DNA of 22,743 nt from Micavibrio sp. (GCA_030824805.1 JAPJRC010000037.1:1-22743); one strand, 5' to 3'. Shown: positions 1-7,109, numbered from the stretch's first letter. A program made the numbers and translations. Notes: generated from the letters alone by a model not told the origin.

Positions 1-83
1 CCATGAACGAAGGTCTGCGCTTCGCTATCCGCGAAGGCGGCCGTACCGTCGGCGCTGGCGTCGTTGCCAAAATCATTGAGTAG
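1..83 (+). CDS. tuf: Elongation factor Tu, C-terminal end (partial)
   Basis: The reading frame that enters the window encodes the last residues of EF-Tu and stops with TAG at 81–83. The visible residues include RFAIREGGRTVGAG followed by VVAKIIE, which is the conserved end of domain 3 of bacterial EF-Tu. EF-Tu delivers aminoacyl-tRNA to the ribosome as a GTP complex in the cytoplasm. The GTPase domain lies outside the window. Only 31 nt separate its stop from rpsJ and no terminator is visible there, so it is probably co-transcribed with the S10 genes, as in the common str–S10 arrangement. Confidence 0.95.
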   Translation, partial: MNEGLRFAIREGGRTVGAGVVAKIIE

Positions 84-114
84 TTAGATAAGAGAAGAAG
101 AAGGTAGCGAGACT

Positions 115-438
115 ATGGACAATCAAACCATTCGCATCAGACTGAAAGCGTTCGATCACCGTGTATTGGACCAATCCACGCACGAGATCGTGAACACAGC
201 AAAGCGCACGGGTGCACAGGTTCGCGGTCCTGTTCCGCTGCCGACGAACATCAAATACTTCACGGTTAACCGTTCGCCGCACGTTGACAAGCGCTCCCAG
301 GAGCAATTTGAAATGCGCACGCATCACCGCCTGATCGACATCGTCGATCCGACCCCGCAAACGGTCGATGCGCTGATGAAACTCGAACTGGCCGCTGGTG
401 TGGACGTTCAGATTAAAATGCTCGGCCTGGCTGCGTAA
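115..438 (+). CDS. rpsJ: 30S ribosomal protein S10
   Basis: This gene encodes a 107-residue S10, a 30S head protein that also acts as NusE in transcription antitermination. Family hallmarks are IRIRLKAFDH near the N-terminus, the TAKRTGAQVRGPVPLPT segment, FTVNRSPHVDK, and RTHHRLIDIVDPTPQTVDAL. It is slightly longer than the usual 102–105 residues because of a short end reading MLGLAA. The ATG start matches the family N-terminus and has an AAGG Shine-Dalgarno-like element about 10 nt upstream. It is the first gene of the S10 cluster here, 31 nt after tuf and 31 nt before rplC. No separate promoter is evident in the tuf–rpsJ gap. Confidence 0.97.
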   Translation: MDNQTIRIRLKAFDHRVLDQSTHEIVNTAKRTGAQVRGPVPLPTNIKYFTVNRSPHVDKRSQEQFEMRTHHRLIDIVDPTPQTVDALMKLELAAGVDVQIKMLGLAA

Positions 439-469
439 GTAGAAGGGCCCTAAGGTAAGGAAGAAGACA

Positions 470-1225
470 ATGAGAACCGGAGTAATTGCACGCAAGGAAG
501 GCATGACCCGTATCTTCACGGAAGATGGTCAGCAGGTTCCTGTTACGGTGCTGAAAATCGACAACTGCCAGGTGGTGGGTGTCCGCACGGATGAGAAGCA
601 TGGCTACACGGCCGTTCAGCTCGGCGCAGGCGATGCGAAAGTAAACCGCACGTCCAAGGCGATGCGCGGCGTATTCGCAGCCTCGAAGGTTGAGCCGAAG
701 AAGAGGATGGCCGAATTCCGCGTAGATGCAGAAAACGTGCTGGAAGTCGGCGCTGAAATCTCTGCTGAACACTATGTAGCAGGTCAATTCGTTGACGTTC
801 AGGGCATCACGATCGGTAAAGGTTTTGCTGGTTCGATGAAGCGCTGGAACTTCGGCGGTCACCGCGCATCCCACGGTAACTCGGTAACGCACCGTTCGCA
901 CGGTTCGACGGGTCAGCGTCAGGATCCAGGTAAGGTTTTCAAAGGCAAGAAAATGGCGGGTCATCTCGGCGTTGAAACTGTCACGACGCAAAACCTGAAA
1001 GTGGCCGGTATCGACCTCGAAGACAACCTCGTTCTGATCGCGGGTTCCGTACCTGGTCCGGACAATGGTTGGGTTCTAATCACGGACGCCGTGAAAAAGC
1101 CTGCACACAAAGATGCGCCTGTTCCGGCAGGTCTGAAACAATCCGCGAAATCTGCAAACGCGGCTCCTGCACAGGCTGAAGAAGCTGCTGCCGAAGCACC
1201 TGCAGAAGAAGCAAAAGGTGAATAG
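470..1225 (+). CDS. rplC: 50S ribosomal protein L3
   Basis: This gene encodes a 251-residue L3, which binds 23S rRNA near the peptidyl transferase centre and is an early assembly protein. The N-terminus MRTGVIARKEGMTRIF and the central loop around residues 120–165 (WNFGGHRASHGNS, GQRQDPGKVFKGKKMAGHLG) are diagnostic. The second Gln of GQRQ, about residue 151, corresponds to the glutamine methylated by PrmB in E. coli. The last 35 or so residues form an Ala/Glu/Lys-rich tail (AEEAAAEAPAEEAKGE) beyond the usual 205–215-residue core. The stop is 2 nt before the rplD start, so translational coupling is likely. Confidence 0.97.
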   Translation: MRTGVIARKEGMTRIFTEDGQQVPVTVLKIDNCQVVGVRTDEKHGYTAVQLGAGDAKVNRTSKAMRGVFAASKVEPKKRMAEFRVDAENVLEVGAEISAEHYVAGQFVDVQGITIGKGFAGSMKRWNFGGHRASHGNSVTHRSHGSTGQRQDPGKVFKGKKMAGHLGVETVTTQNLKVAGIDLEDNLVLIAGSVPGPDNGWVLITDAVKKPAHKDAPVPAGLKQSAKSANAAPAQAEEAAAEAPAEEAKGE

Positions 1226-1227
1226 TC

Positions 1228-1851
1228 ATGAAGATCGCTGTTAAAACACTCGATAACAAAGCAGCTGGCGATATCACGCTGGATGAAACCGTGTTCGGCG
1301 CAGAAGTCCGTCAGGACGTTTTGCACCAGATGGTGACATACCAACTGGCAAAACGCCGTGCCGGTACGCACAAGACGCAAAACCGCTCGGAAGTTTCCCG
1401 CACGGGTAAGAAGCCGTTCAAACAAAAAGGTACGGGTTCCGCACGTGCCGGTGACCGCACGCGCGTTATCGACCGCGGTGGTCAGGTTGTTCACGGTCCG
1501 GTTGTTCGCAGCCATGCCACGGAACTGCCGAAAAAAATCCGCCAGCTCGCGATGAAATCCGCGCTGTCCGCGAAAGCAAAAGAAGGCAAGCTGATCATCG
1601 TTGATGTTCTGGCTCCTAAAGACCACAAGACAAAGGCGATGGCCGAAGCTTTCAAAGCGCTCGGTTTTGACTCCGCTCTTATCGTCGGTGGCAAGGAAAT
1701 CGATGCGAACTTCGCCCGCGCAACGCGCAACCTGCCGAAGGTTGACGTTCTGCCGGTACAAGGCGCAAACGTCTATGACATCCTGCGTCGCGACACGCTC
1801 GTCCTCACGAAGGATGCCGTGAACGACCTCACAGAAAGACTGAAAGGCTAA
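1228..1851 (+). CDS. rplD: 50S ribosomal protein L4
   Basis: This gene encodes a 207-residue L4, a 50S protein whose extended loop lines the peptide exit tunnel. The tunnel loop is recognisable at about residues 55–75 (SRTGKKPFKQKGTGSARAG), followed by GGQVVHGPVVRSHATELPKK. The C-terminal globular half contains ANVYDILRRDTLVLTKDAV, typical of L4. Length is normal. It starts 2 nt after the rplC stop and ends 4 nt before rplW. In E. coli L4 represses the S10 operon through its leader and NusA; no such leader is recognised in this window, so that control is not inferred here. Confidence 0.97.
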   Translation: MKIAVKTLDNKAAGDITLDETVFGAEVRQDVLHQMVTYQLAKRRAGTHKTQNRSEVSRTGKKPFKQKGTGSARAGDRTRVIDRGGQVVHGPVVRSHATELPKKIRQLAMKSALSAKAKEGKLIIVDVLAPKDHKTKAMAEAFKALGFDSALIVGGKEIDANFARATRNLPKVDVLPVQGANVYDILRRDTLVLTKDAVNDLTERLKG

Positions 1852-1855
1852 GACC

Positions 1856-2179
1856 ATGGCTGCGAAGAAAAAAGAAGAAACGAAAAAAGTCGCCGAGTGG
1901 ATGTACGACATCATCCGCCAGCCGGTTGTAACGGAAAAATCCACGATGGGTTCCGAACACGGCCAGGTAACCTTCAAGGTTCCGGTCAAGGCAACGAAGC
2001 CGGACATCAAGGCCGCTGTCGAGGCGCTCTTCAAAGTAAAAGTGAAAGGCGTGAACACGCTGATCCAGAAGGGCAAGACGAAACGCTTCAAAGGCGTTAA
2101 GGCGTTCCGTTCGGACGTTAAAAAGGCAATTGTTACGCTCGAAGACGGTCAGAATATCGACGTCGGAACGGGCTTGTAA
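1856..2179 (+). CDS. rplW: 50S ribosomal protein L23
   Basis: This gene encodes a 107-residue L23, which sits at the polypeptide exit and provides the docking site for trigger factor and SRP. Family features are YDIIRQPVVTEKST near residues 18–31, FKVPVKATKPDIKAAVE, and LFKVKVKGVNTL. The first 14 residues form a Lys/Glu-rich extension (MAAKKKEETKK) that E. coli L23 lacks. The start ATG lies 4 nt after the rplD stop. A 52-nt gap follows before rplB, with a GGAGAAAGG purine stretch ahead of the rplB start. Confidence 0.96.
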   Translation: MAAKKKEETKKVAEWMYDIIRQPVVTEKSTMGSEHGQVTFKVPVKATKPDIKAAVEALFKVKVKGVNTLIQKGKTKRFKGVKAFRSDVKKAIVTLEDGQNIDVGTGL

Positions 2180-2231
2180 TTTAAACTAACTATGGCGCTC
2201 CGCCGATACTGGAGAAAGGTAAAGAAAGACA

Positions 2232-3056
2232 ATGGCACTGAAGCAATTTAGACCGATCACGCCGGGTACACGCGGCCTGATCTTGATCGAGCGGGACGGG
2301 CTGCACAAAGGCAAGCCTGAGAAAAACCTGACCGAAGGCAAAAAGAAAACCGGTGGTCGTAACAACCTCGGCCGCGTAACCGCGTTCCAACGCGGCGGCG
2401 GTCACAAGCAGCGTTACCGCATCATCGACTGGAAGCGTAAGAAGTTTGACGTTCCAGCAACGGTTGAGCGTCTGGAATATGACCCGAACCGCACGGCTTT
2501 CATCGCGCTGATCTCTTACGAAGATGGCGAAAAAGCATACATTATCGCGCCGCAACGTCTGCAGGCCGGCGATACGGTTGTTGCCGGCGAAAAGGCCGAC
2601 ATCAAGCCGGGCAATGCCATGATGCTGAAATCGATGCCGGTTGGTACGATCATTCACAACATCGAAATGAAGCCGGGCAAAGGCGCACAGCTCTGCCGTT
2701 CCGCAGGAACATACGCACAGCTCGTTGGCCGTGACTCCGGTTTCGCACAGATCAAGCTGGCTTCGGGCGAACTCCGCGTCGTTCCGCAAGACTGCATGGC
2801 AACGGTTGGCGCTGTATCCAACCCGGACCACATGAACCAGAACTTCGGTAAAGCCGGCCGTCAACGCTGGAAAGGCAAACGCCCGCATGTACGCGGCGTT
2901 GCCATGAACCCTGTCGATCACCCACACGGCGGCGGCGAAGGCCGTACATCCGGCGGTCGTCACCCGGTTACGCCTTGGGGCAAGCCGACGAAGGGCGCAA
3001 AAACACGCAAAAACAAGAAGACGGACAAGTTCATCATCCGTCGCAAGAAGAAATAA
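2232..3056 (+). CDS. rplB: 50S ribosomal protein L2
   Basis: This gene encodes a 274-residue L2, a universally conserved 23S rRNA-binding protein needed for subunit association and the peptidyl transferase centre. It shows the N-terminal MALKQFRPITPGTRG, the OB-fold segment GGHKQRYRIIDWKR, and the conserved C-terminal loop NPVDHPHGGGEG, which contains the histidine equivalent to E. coli His229. It ends with a basic IIRRKKK. Length matches the family. It lies between rplW and rpsS, in the usual S10 order, 12 nt before rpsS. Confidence 0.98.
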   Translation: MALKQFRPITPGTRGLILIERDGLHKGKPEKNLTEGKKKTGGRNNLGRVTAFQRGGGHKQRYRIIDWKRKKFDVPATVERLEYDPNRTAFIALISYEDGEKAYIIAPQRLQAGDTVVAGEKADIKPGNAMMLKSMPVGTIIHNIEMKPGKGAQLCRSAGTYAQLVGRDSGFAQIKLASGELRVVPQDCMATVGAVSNPDHMNQNFGKAGRQRWKGKRPHVRGVAMNPVDHPHGGGEGRTSGGRHPVTPWGKPTKGAKTRKNKKTDKFIIRRKKK

Positions 3057-3068
3057 GGAGCTTAACTT

Positions 3069-3353
3069 ATGGCACGTTCACTTTGGAAAGGTCCTTTCAT
3101 CGACCGTCACCTTCTCAAGAAGGTGGAAGCAGCCCGTTCGGCTGGCAAAAACGCCATCATCCAGACATGGTCCCGTCGCTCGACGATCCTGCCGCAGATG
3201 GTTGGTCTTACGTTCGGTGTTCACAACGGCAAGAAATTCATTCCGGTTCTGGTTTCCGACCAGATGATCGGTCACAAGCTCGGCGAATTCGCACCAACCC
3301 GCGAATTCAAGGGCCACTCGGGCGGCGACAAAAAAGCCGCTGCCAAGAAGTAA
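3069..3353 (+). CDS. rpsS: 30S ribosomal protein S19
   Basis: This gene encodes a 94-residue S19, a 30S head protein near the A-site finger bridge that forms a pair with S13. Hallmarks are MARSLWKGPFIDRHLLKK at the N-terminus, TWSRRSTILPQMVGLTFGVHNG in the middle, and GHKLGEFAPTREFKGH near the C-terminus. Length is typical (about 92). An AAGGAG ribosome-binding site lies about 9 nt upstream of the ATG (positions 3055–3060). It is placed between rplB and rplV as expected. Confidence 0.98.
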   Translation: MARSLWKGPFIDRHLLKKVEAARSAGKNAIIQTWSRRSTILPQMVGLTFGVHNGKKFIPVLVSDQMIGHKLGEFAPTREFKGHSGGDKKAAAKK

Positions 3354-3369
3354 GGGATAGAGGTTTATT

Positions 3370-3870
3370 ATGGGACAACAAGCAAACGAAAGACGCGTTA
3401 AGGATAACGAAGCCATGGCAATGGCCAAGTTCCTGCGCACCAGCCCGGGCAAGCTCAATCTTGTCGCAGCGATGATCCGCGGCAAAGCGGCTGGCACAGC
3501 TCTGGTAGATCTGGAATTCAGCAACCGCCGCATCGCAAAAGATGTTCGCAAGGTTCTGGCTTCTGCTGTCGCCAACGCTGAAAACAACCACAACCTCGAC
3601 GTTGATAAACTGGTCGTTGCCGAAGCCTATGTTGGCAAATCGGTGAAGATGCGCCGTTTCTCCGCTCGTGCACGCGGTCGCGCTGCCCCGATCGAGAAGC
3701 ACTTCTCGCGTCTGACGATCGTTGTTCGCGAAGGCGAGGCGAAAGCCGCTCCTAAGAAAAAGCCTGCTGCAAAGAAAGCAGCACCTAAGGCCGAAGGCGC
3801 GAAAAAAGAAACAGCAACGAAAAAACCGGCTGCGAAAAAGAAAGCCGCAACCAAGCAGGACAAGGAATAG
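3370..3870 (+). CDS. rplV: 50S ribosomal protein L22 with long Lys/Ala-rich tail
   Basis: This gene encodes a 166-residue L22, an exit-tunnel protein of the 50S subunit. The core (residues 1–121) contains RTSPGKLNLVAAMIRGK, SAVANAENNHNLDVDKL, and RFSARARGRAAPIEKHFS, the last forming the tunnel hairpin and flanking region. Residues 122–166 are a low-complexity Lys/Ala/Pro tail (AAPKKKPAAKKAAPK and similar), absent from E. coli L22 (110 residues). The start at MGQQANERR fits alphaproteobacterial homologues, so the internal ATGs near residues 16 and 18 were not used. It is followed 9 nt later by rpsC. The tail is probably disordered and rRNA-binding; that is inference. Confidence 0.96.
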   Translation: MGQQANERRVKDNEAMAMAKFLRTSPGKLNLVAAMIRGKAAGTALVDLEFSNRRIAKDVRKVLASAVANAENNHNLDVDKLVVAEAYVGKSVKMRRFSARARGRAAPIEKHFSRLTIVVREGEAKAAPKKKPAAKKAAPKAEGAKKETATKKPAAKKKAATKQDKE

Positions 3871-3879
3871 GAGCTCCTA

Positions 3880-4575
3880 ATGGGTCAAAAAGTAAATCCA
3901 ATCGGTCTGCGCGTCGGTATTAACCGCACCTGGGATTCCCGCTGGTTCGATGACCGCAAATATGCGGACAAGCTGGTGCAGGATCTGGAACTGCGTAAAT
4001 ACGTTCAAGAACGTCTGAAGGCCGCTGGTATCTCGAAAGTTGTTATCGAGCGCGCCGCGAAAAACACCAAAGTAACGGTCTATACGGCACGTCCGGGTGT
4101 TATCATCGGCAAAAAAGGCGCCGACATCGAGAAACTGCGCAAGGACCTGTCCTCCCGCGCCGGTTCCGAAGTTGCCCTCAACATCGTTGAAATCCGCAAG
4201 CCGGAAATCGATGCGCAGCTGGTTGCCGAAGGCGTTTGCCAGCAGCTCGAGCGCCGCGTTTCTTTCCGCCGCGCGATGAAGCGTGCCGTTCAATCGGCTC
4301 TGCGTCTTGGTGGCCAGGGTATCCGTATCAACGTGTCCGGCCGTCTCGGTGGTGCAGACATCGCCCGTACGGAATGGTACCGCGAAGGCCGTGTGCCTCT
4401 GCACACGCTGCGCGCTGATCTGGACTATGGCTTCTCCGAAGCTCTGACCACATACGGCATCATCGGCGTAAAAGTCTGGATCTACAAAGGCGATATCATG
4501 GCCCACGATCCGATGGCACGCGACAAGCGTATGGGCGAAAACACCGCTCCTGGCGGTCAAAACCGTAATTCCTAA
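3880..4575 (+). CDS. rpsC: 30S ribosomal protein S3
   Basis: This gene encodes a 231-residue S3, a 30S head protein at the mRNA entry site with helicase-related function. The N-terminus MGQKVNPIGLRVGINRTWDS is typical. The KH domain carries the GxxG loop as GKKG (residues 77–80) in GVIIGKKGADIEKLRKDL. The C-terminal domain has RRAMKRAVQSALRLGGQGI and GRLGGADIARTEWYREGRVPL. Length matches the family. An AGGAG element precedes the ATG by about 7 nt. Unlike its neighbours it is followed by a 207-nt non-coding gap before rplP. Confidence 0.98.
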   Translation: MGQKVNPIGLRVGINRTWDSRWFDDRKYADKLVQDLELRKYVQERLKAAGISKVVIERAAKNTKVTVYTARPGVIIGKKGADIEKLRKDLSSRAGSEVALNIVEIRKPEIDAQLVAEGVCQQLERRVSFRRAMKRAVQSALRLGGQGIRINVSGRLGGADIARTEWYREGRVPLHTLRADLDYGFSEALTTYGIIGVKVWIYKGDIMAHDPMARDKRMGENTAPGGQNRNS

Positions 4576-4782
4576 GGGAATTCGTCATTTTGGGCCGAAA
4601 TATTTAAGTTTTGGCCCAAAATAACTCTGGCGTTACCAGAAAATTGACTATATAGTCCGGCCGAATTTGTACAAAATCCCGGACTTAAAGGTCGAGATTT
4701 AGCCATATAGAGACTGTTTCCCCGAGGGGTTCCAAGTCTATGTGAGCGCAATTTTTTTATTGTCGAAACGGAAGTTAAAACA
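4576..4782 (+). promoter_or_regulatory. Structured 207-nt gap between rpsC and rplP
   Basis: No supported gene lies in this stretch, which looks more AT-rich than its flanks. It holds four successive potential RNA hairpins. The first has perfect 10-bp arms at 4587–4596 and 4613–4622. The second is TCTGG-CGTTA-CCAGA at 4626–4640. The third pairs AGTCCGG at 4654–4660 with CCGGACT at 4679–4685, and overlaps a perfect 12-bp palindrome at 4646–4657. The fourth pairs 4704–4715 with 4735–4744 (one GU pair and a two-base bulge), and a run of seven T lies at 4752–4758. rpsC and rplP are normally only a few to tens of bases apart. It could be an attenuator, a processing site, a protein-binding leader or a remnant insertion; the sequence does not decide. 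Confidence 0.6.
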
Positions 4783-5196
4783 ATGTTGCAACCGAAGAAA
4801 ACGAAATTCAGAAAAGCCCACAAGGGCCGTATCCACGGCGTAGCAAAAGGCGGCGCGACGCTTTCTTTTGGCGCGTTCGGCCTGAAAGCCCTCGCTCCTG
4901 AGCGTATCACGGCACGTCAGATCGAAGCAGCCCGTCGCTGCATCGCACGTCACATGAAACGCCAAGGTAAAGTGTGGATCCGTGTATTCCCGGATGTTCC
5001 GGTTTCCAAAAAGCCTCTCGAAGTGCGTATGGGTTCCGGTAAAGGTTCGCCTGAATTCTGGGTTTGCCGCGTAAAGCCTGGCCGTATCCTGTTCGAACTG
5101 GATGGCGTGCCTGAGCAACTGGCGAAAGAAGCTCTGGAGCTGGCAGCTGCCAAGCTTCCGATGCAAACGAAATTTGTTGCCCGTGTTGGCGCATAA
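4783..5196 (+). CDS. rplP: 50S ribosomal protein L16
   Basis: This gene encodes a 137-residue L16, a late-assembling 50S protein that helps position the A-site tRNA. It begins MLQPKKTKFRKAHKGR and contains LSFGAFGLKALAPERITARQIEAAR (split across residues 27–51), VWIRVFPDVPVSKKPLEVRMG, and GSPEFWVCRVKPGRILFEL. Length is normal. A GGAAG element lies about 7–8 nt before the ATG. It follows the unusually long gap after rpsC, so its expression may be set partly by that region. rpmC follows after 20 nt. Confidence 0.98.
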   Translation: MLQPKKTKFRKAHKGRIHGVAKGGATLSFGAFGLKALAPERITARQIEAARRCIARHMKRQGKVWIRVFPDVPVSKKPLEVRMGSGKGSPEFWVCRVKPGRILFELDGVPEQLAKEALELAAAKLPMQTKFVARVGA

Positions 5197-5216
5197 GTAG
5201 AGATCAGGAGAAAGCT

Positions 5217-5456
5217 ATGAAAGCTGAAGACCTCAAAGGAAAAACGCAGGACGAACTGCAAAAGGCGCTGATGGATGCCCGCAAGGACCAATTCAATGCC
5301 CGTCTGCAACGTGCTGCTGGCCAGCTGGAAAACACCGCAGGCCTGCGCAAGATGCGCCGCGATATCGCACGCATCAAAACGCAAATGAATGCAAAGACCG
5401 AAGCTTCCGCGACAGCGAAAAAAGCTCCGGCCAAAAAAGCCGCTAAGAAAGCGTAA
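5217..5456 (+). CDS. rpmC: 50S ribosomal protein L29
   Basis: This gene encodes a 79-residue L29, a small helical protein at the exit tunnel next to L23. The core has the expected MKAEDLKGKTQDELQKAL start, followed by NARLQRAAGQLENTAGLRKMRRDIARI. Residues 61–79 form an Ala/Lys-rich tail ending AKKAPAKKAAKKA, longer than the usual 63–68-residue protein. A strong AGGAGAAA ribosome-binding site precedes the ATG. It lies in normal order between rplP and rpsQ, 12 nt before rpsQ. Confidence 0.96.
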   Translation: MKAEDLKGKTQDELQKALMDARKDQFNARLQRAAGQLENTAGLRKMRRDIARIKTQMNAKTEASATAKKAPAKKAAKKA

Positions 5457-5468
5457 GGAGAAGAGAAT

Positions 5469-5837
5469 ATGCCACGTCGTGTATTGGAAGGCACCGTCGT
5501 CAGCGACAAAATGGACAAGACCATCACGGTTCTCGTCGAGCGCCGCTACATTCACCCGGTGTACAAAAAGTACCTGAAGCGCACGGACAAATACGCCGCG
5601 CACGATGAAAACAACGTAGCCAAGGCCGGCGAAAAAGTTCAGATCATCGAATGCGCGCCGATCTCCAAGCGCAAGAGCTGGGTTCTGATCAAGGACGGCA
5701 AGGAGCAGTTGCCGACAAGGCCGCAGCCGCTGCAAAAGCAGAAGCCGCTCCGAAAAAAGAAAAAGCAGCCGCCAAAAAGCCGGCCGCTAAAAAAGCCGCC
5801 AAGGCATAACGAGAAGATTAGGCTTAGAAGGATTTAA
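5469..5837 (+). CDS. rpsQ: 30S ribosomal protein S17, probable frame break near the C-terminus
   Basis: This gene encodes S17, a 16S rRNA-binding primary assembly protein. Residues 1 to about 76 are a complete S17 core: MPRRVLEGTVVSDKMDKT, VERRYIHPVYKKYLKRTDKYAAHDE, and IIECAPISKRKSWVLIKDG. From about residue 79 the open frame runs on as an implausible Pro/Gln/Arg-rich stretch to a stop at 5835–5837. The -1 frame instead reads VADKAAAAAKAEAAPKKEK and continues Ala/Lys-rich to TAA at 5807–5809. That composition matches the tails of L22, L29 and L17. One base is therefore probably missing around 5695–5708, by assembly error or real mutation. The likely intended gene is 5469–5809. The S17 identity is firm; the end is not. 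Confidence 0.93.
   Translation: MPRRVLEGTVVSDKMDKTITVLVERRYIHPVYKKYLKRTDKYAAHDENNVAKAGEKVQIIECAPISKRKSWVLIKDGKEQLPTRPQPLQKQKPLRKKKKQPPKSRPLKKPPRHNEKIRLRRI
5708..5809 (+). other. Displaced Lys/Ala-rich tail of S17 (-1 frame)
   Basis: Read in the -1 frame relative to rpsQ, this segment encodes a Lys/Ala tail of about 33 residues that ends with TAA at 5807–5809, 31 nt before rplN. It has no start codon or ribosome-binding site of its own. It is best explained as the natural C-terminus of S17 separated by a one-base deletion. A single extra G in the AAGGAGCAGTT stretch (5700–5710) would restore one frame from core to tail. An A AAA AAG slippery heptamer occurs at 5753–5759 in the rpsQ frame, but it lies well inside the tail and does not explain the Ala/Lys residues before it. 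Confidence 0.7.
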
Positions 5838-5840
5838 AAC

Positions 5841-6209
5841 ATGATCCAGATGCAATCAAATATGGAAGTGGCCGATAACTCTGGCGCCAAGCGCGTCGAG
5901 TGTATCAAGGTTCTCGGCGGCTCCAAGCGTCGTACCGCCAATATCGGCGACATCGTCGTTGTTTCCGTGAAAGACGCCATTCCGCGTGGCCGCGTTAAGA
6001 AGGGCGATGTGCGTAAAGCCGTTATCGTTCGTTCCAAGCACGGTTTGAACCGCGTAAACGGCGAAAAAATCCGCTTCGATACGAATGCCTGCGTTCTGAT
6101 CAACAACCAGAACGAGCCGATCGGTACACGTATCTTTGGCCCGGTTACCCGCGAACTGCGTGGTAAAGGCTACATGAAAATTATCTCGCTGGCTGGAGAG
6201 GTGCTCTAA
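5841..6209 (+). CDS. rplN: 50S ribosomal protein L14
   Basis: This gene encodes a 122-residue L14, a beta-barrel protein at the subunit interface (bridge B8) and the target of RsfS. Hallmarks are MIQMQSNMEVADNSGAKRV, VLGGSKRRTANIGDIVVVSVKDA, VVRSKHGLNR-like RSKHGLNRVNG, and GTRIFGPVTRELRGKGYMKI near the end. Length is exactly typical. An AGAAGGA ribosome-binding site lies about 10 nt before the ATG. The stop overlaps the rplX start as TAATG, implying coupled translation. Confidence 0.98.
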   Translation: MIQMQSNMEVADNSGAKRVECIKVLGGSKRRTANIGDIVVVSVKDAIPRGRVKKGDVRKAVIVRSKHGLNRVNGEKIRFDTNACVLINNQNEPIGTRIFGPVTRELRGKGYMKIISLAGEVL

Positions 6210-6529
6210 TGTCCGCTGCAAAAATGAAAATCAAAAAGGGCGACCAGGTTGTCGTTCTCACCGGTAAGGATAAAGGCAAGAAGGGCGAAGTCCTGAAAGC
6301 CATTCCAACGGAATCCCGCGTTGTCGTCGCTGGCGTCAATGTCGTGAAGAAACACACGAAGCCTACGCAGTTCGCTGCCGGTGGCATCGAAGACAAGGAA
6401 CTCTCGATCCATGTTTCCAACGTGGCTCTGGTAGATCCGAAAAAAGGCACAGCCACCCGCGTCGGCTACAAAGCCGGTAAAGATGGCCAGAAAGTGCGCG
6501 TCGCCAAAAAATCCGGCGAAACGCTCTAA
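6209..6529 (+). CDS. rplX: 50S ribosomal protein L24
   Basis: This gene encodes a 106-residue L24, an assembly initiator of the 50S subunit. It contains the KOW motif region MKIKKGDQVVVLTGKDKGKK near the N-terminus, then VVVAGVNVVKKHTKPT and GGIEDKELSIHVSNVALVD, all typical. Its start overlaps the last base of the rplN stop codon. A GGAGAGG purine tract at 6195–6201, inside rplN, serves as ribosome-binding site. Length is normal. Confidence 0.97.
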   Translation: MSAAKMKIKKGDQVVVLTGKDKGKKGEVLKAIPTESRVVVAGVNVVKKHTKPTQFAAGGIEDKELSIHVSNVALVDPKKGTATRVGYKAGKDGQKVRVAKKSGETL

Positions 6530-6542
6530 GAGGTAGATGAAA

Positions 6543-7109
6543 ATGGCACAGGCAAAAAAGAAAGAATACACGCCGCGTTTTCAGGAGCGCTATGAAGCGA
6601 AACTGAGAGCCGCCCTTAAGGCGAAATACGGCTTCGAAAACGACATGCAGATCCCGAAACTCGACAAGATCGTGATCAACATGGGCGTTGGCGCCGCTAC
6701 GACGGACCGTAAGGCCGTTGAACAGGCTGCCGCACAGCTCGCGCTGATCGCCGGTCAGAAACCAGCTATCACGAAGGCCCGCAAATCCAACGCGTCCTTC
6801 AAAGTGCGTGAAAACATGGATATCGGCTGCAAGGTAACACTGCGCCGCGAGAAAATGTACGAATTCCTGGACCGTCTGGTCACGATCGCCCTGCCACGTA
6901 TCCGCGACTTCCGCGGCATCAACGGCAAGAGCTTCGACGGCCGTGGTAACTACGCTTTCGGTTTGAAAGAGCTGATCGTGTTCCCGGAAATCGAATACGA
7001 CAAGGTAACGACCGTTCAAGGTATGGATATCATTATCTGCACGACCGCAGCGAATGATGAACAAGCTAAAGAATTGCTGCGCGGCTTCGATATGCCGTTC
7101 CGCAACTAG
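6543..7109 (+). CDS. rplE: 50S ribosomal protein L5
   Basis: This gene encodes L5, which binds 5S rRNA and contacts the P-site tRNA. Diagnostic segments are IPKLDKIVINMGVG, QKPAITKARKSNASFKVRE, IGCKVTLRREKMYEFLDRL, and a C-terminal GMDIIICTTAANDEQAKELL. The chosen ATG (6543) gives 188 residues beginning MAQAKKKEYTPRF. An in-frame ATG two codons upstream (6537) sits only about 3 nt from the GAGG element, too close, whereas 6543 is 9 nt away. The same ATG-AAA-ATG arrangement occurs at rpsE. It follows rplX and precedes rpsN. Confidence 0.96.
   Translation: MAQAKKKEYTPRFQERYEAKLRAALKAKYGFENDMQIPKLDKIVINMGVGAATTDRKAVEQAAAQLALIAGQKPAITKARKSNASFKVRENMDIGCKVTLRREKMYEFLDRLVTIALPRIRDFRGINGKSFDGRGNYAFGLKELIVFPEIEYDKVTTVQGMDIIICTTAANDEQAKELLRGFDMPFRN

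Noticed and set aside
961..2091. 376-codon minus-strand open frame opposite rplC, rplD and rplW
   Set aside because: Shadow of three well-supported genes; no family features.
4572..4910. 112-codon minus-strand frame covering the rpsC–rplP gap
   Set aside because: It starts inside rplP antisense, shows no recognisable protein features, and the gap's inverted repeats explain the sequence better.
5753..5759. A AAA AAG slippery heptamer in rpsQ as a programmed -1 frameshift site
   Set aside because: The -1 frame already shows authentic tail composition 45 nt upstream, so slippage here would not produce the expected protein; a base deletion is simpler.
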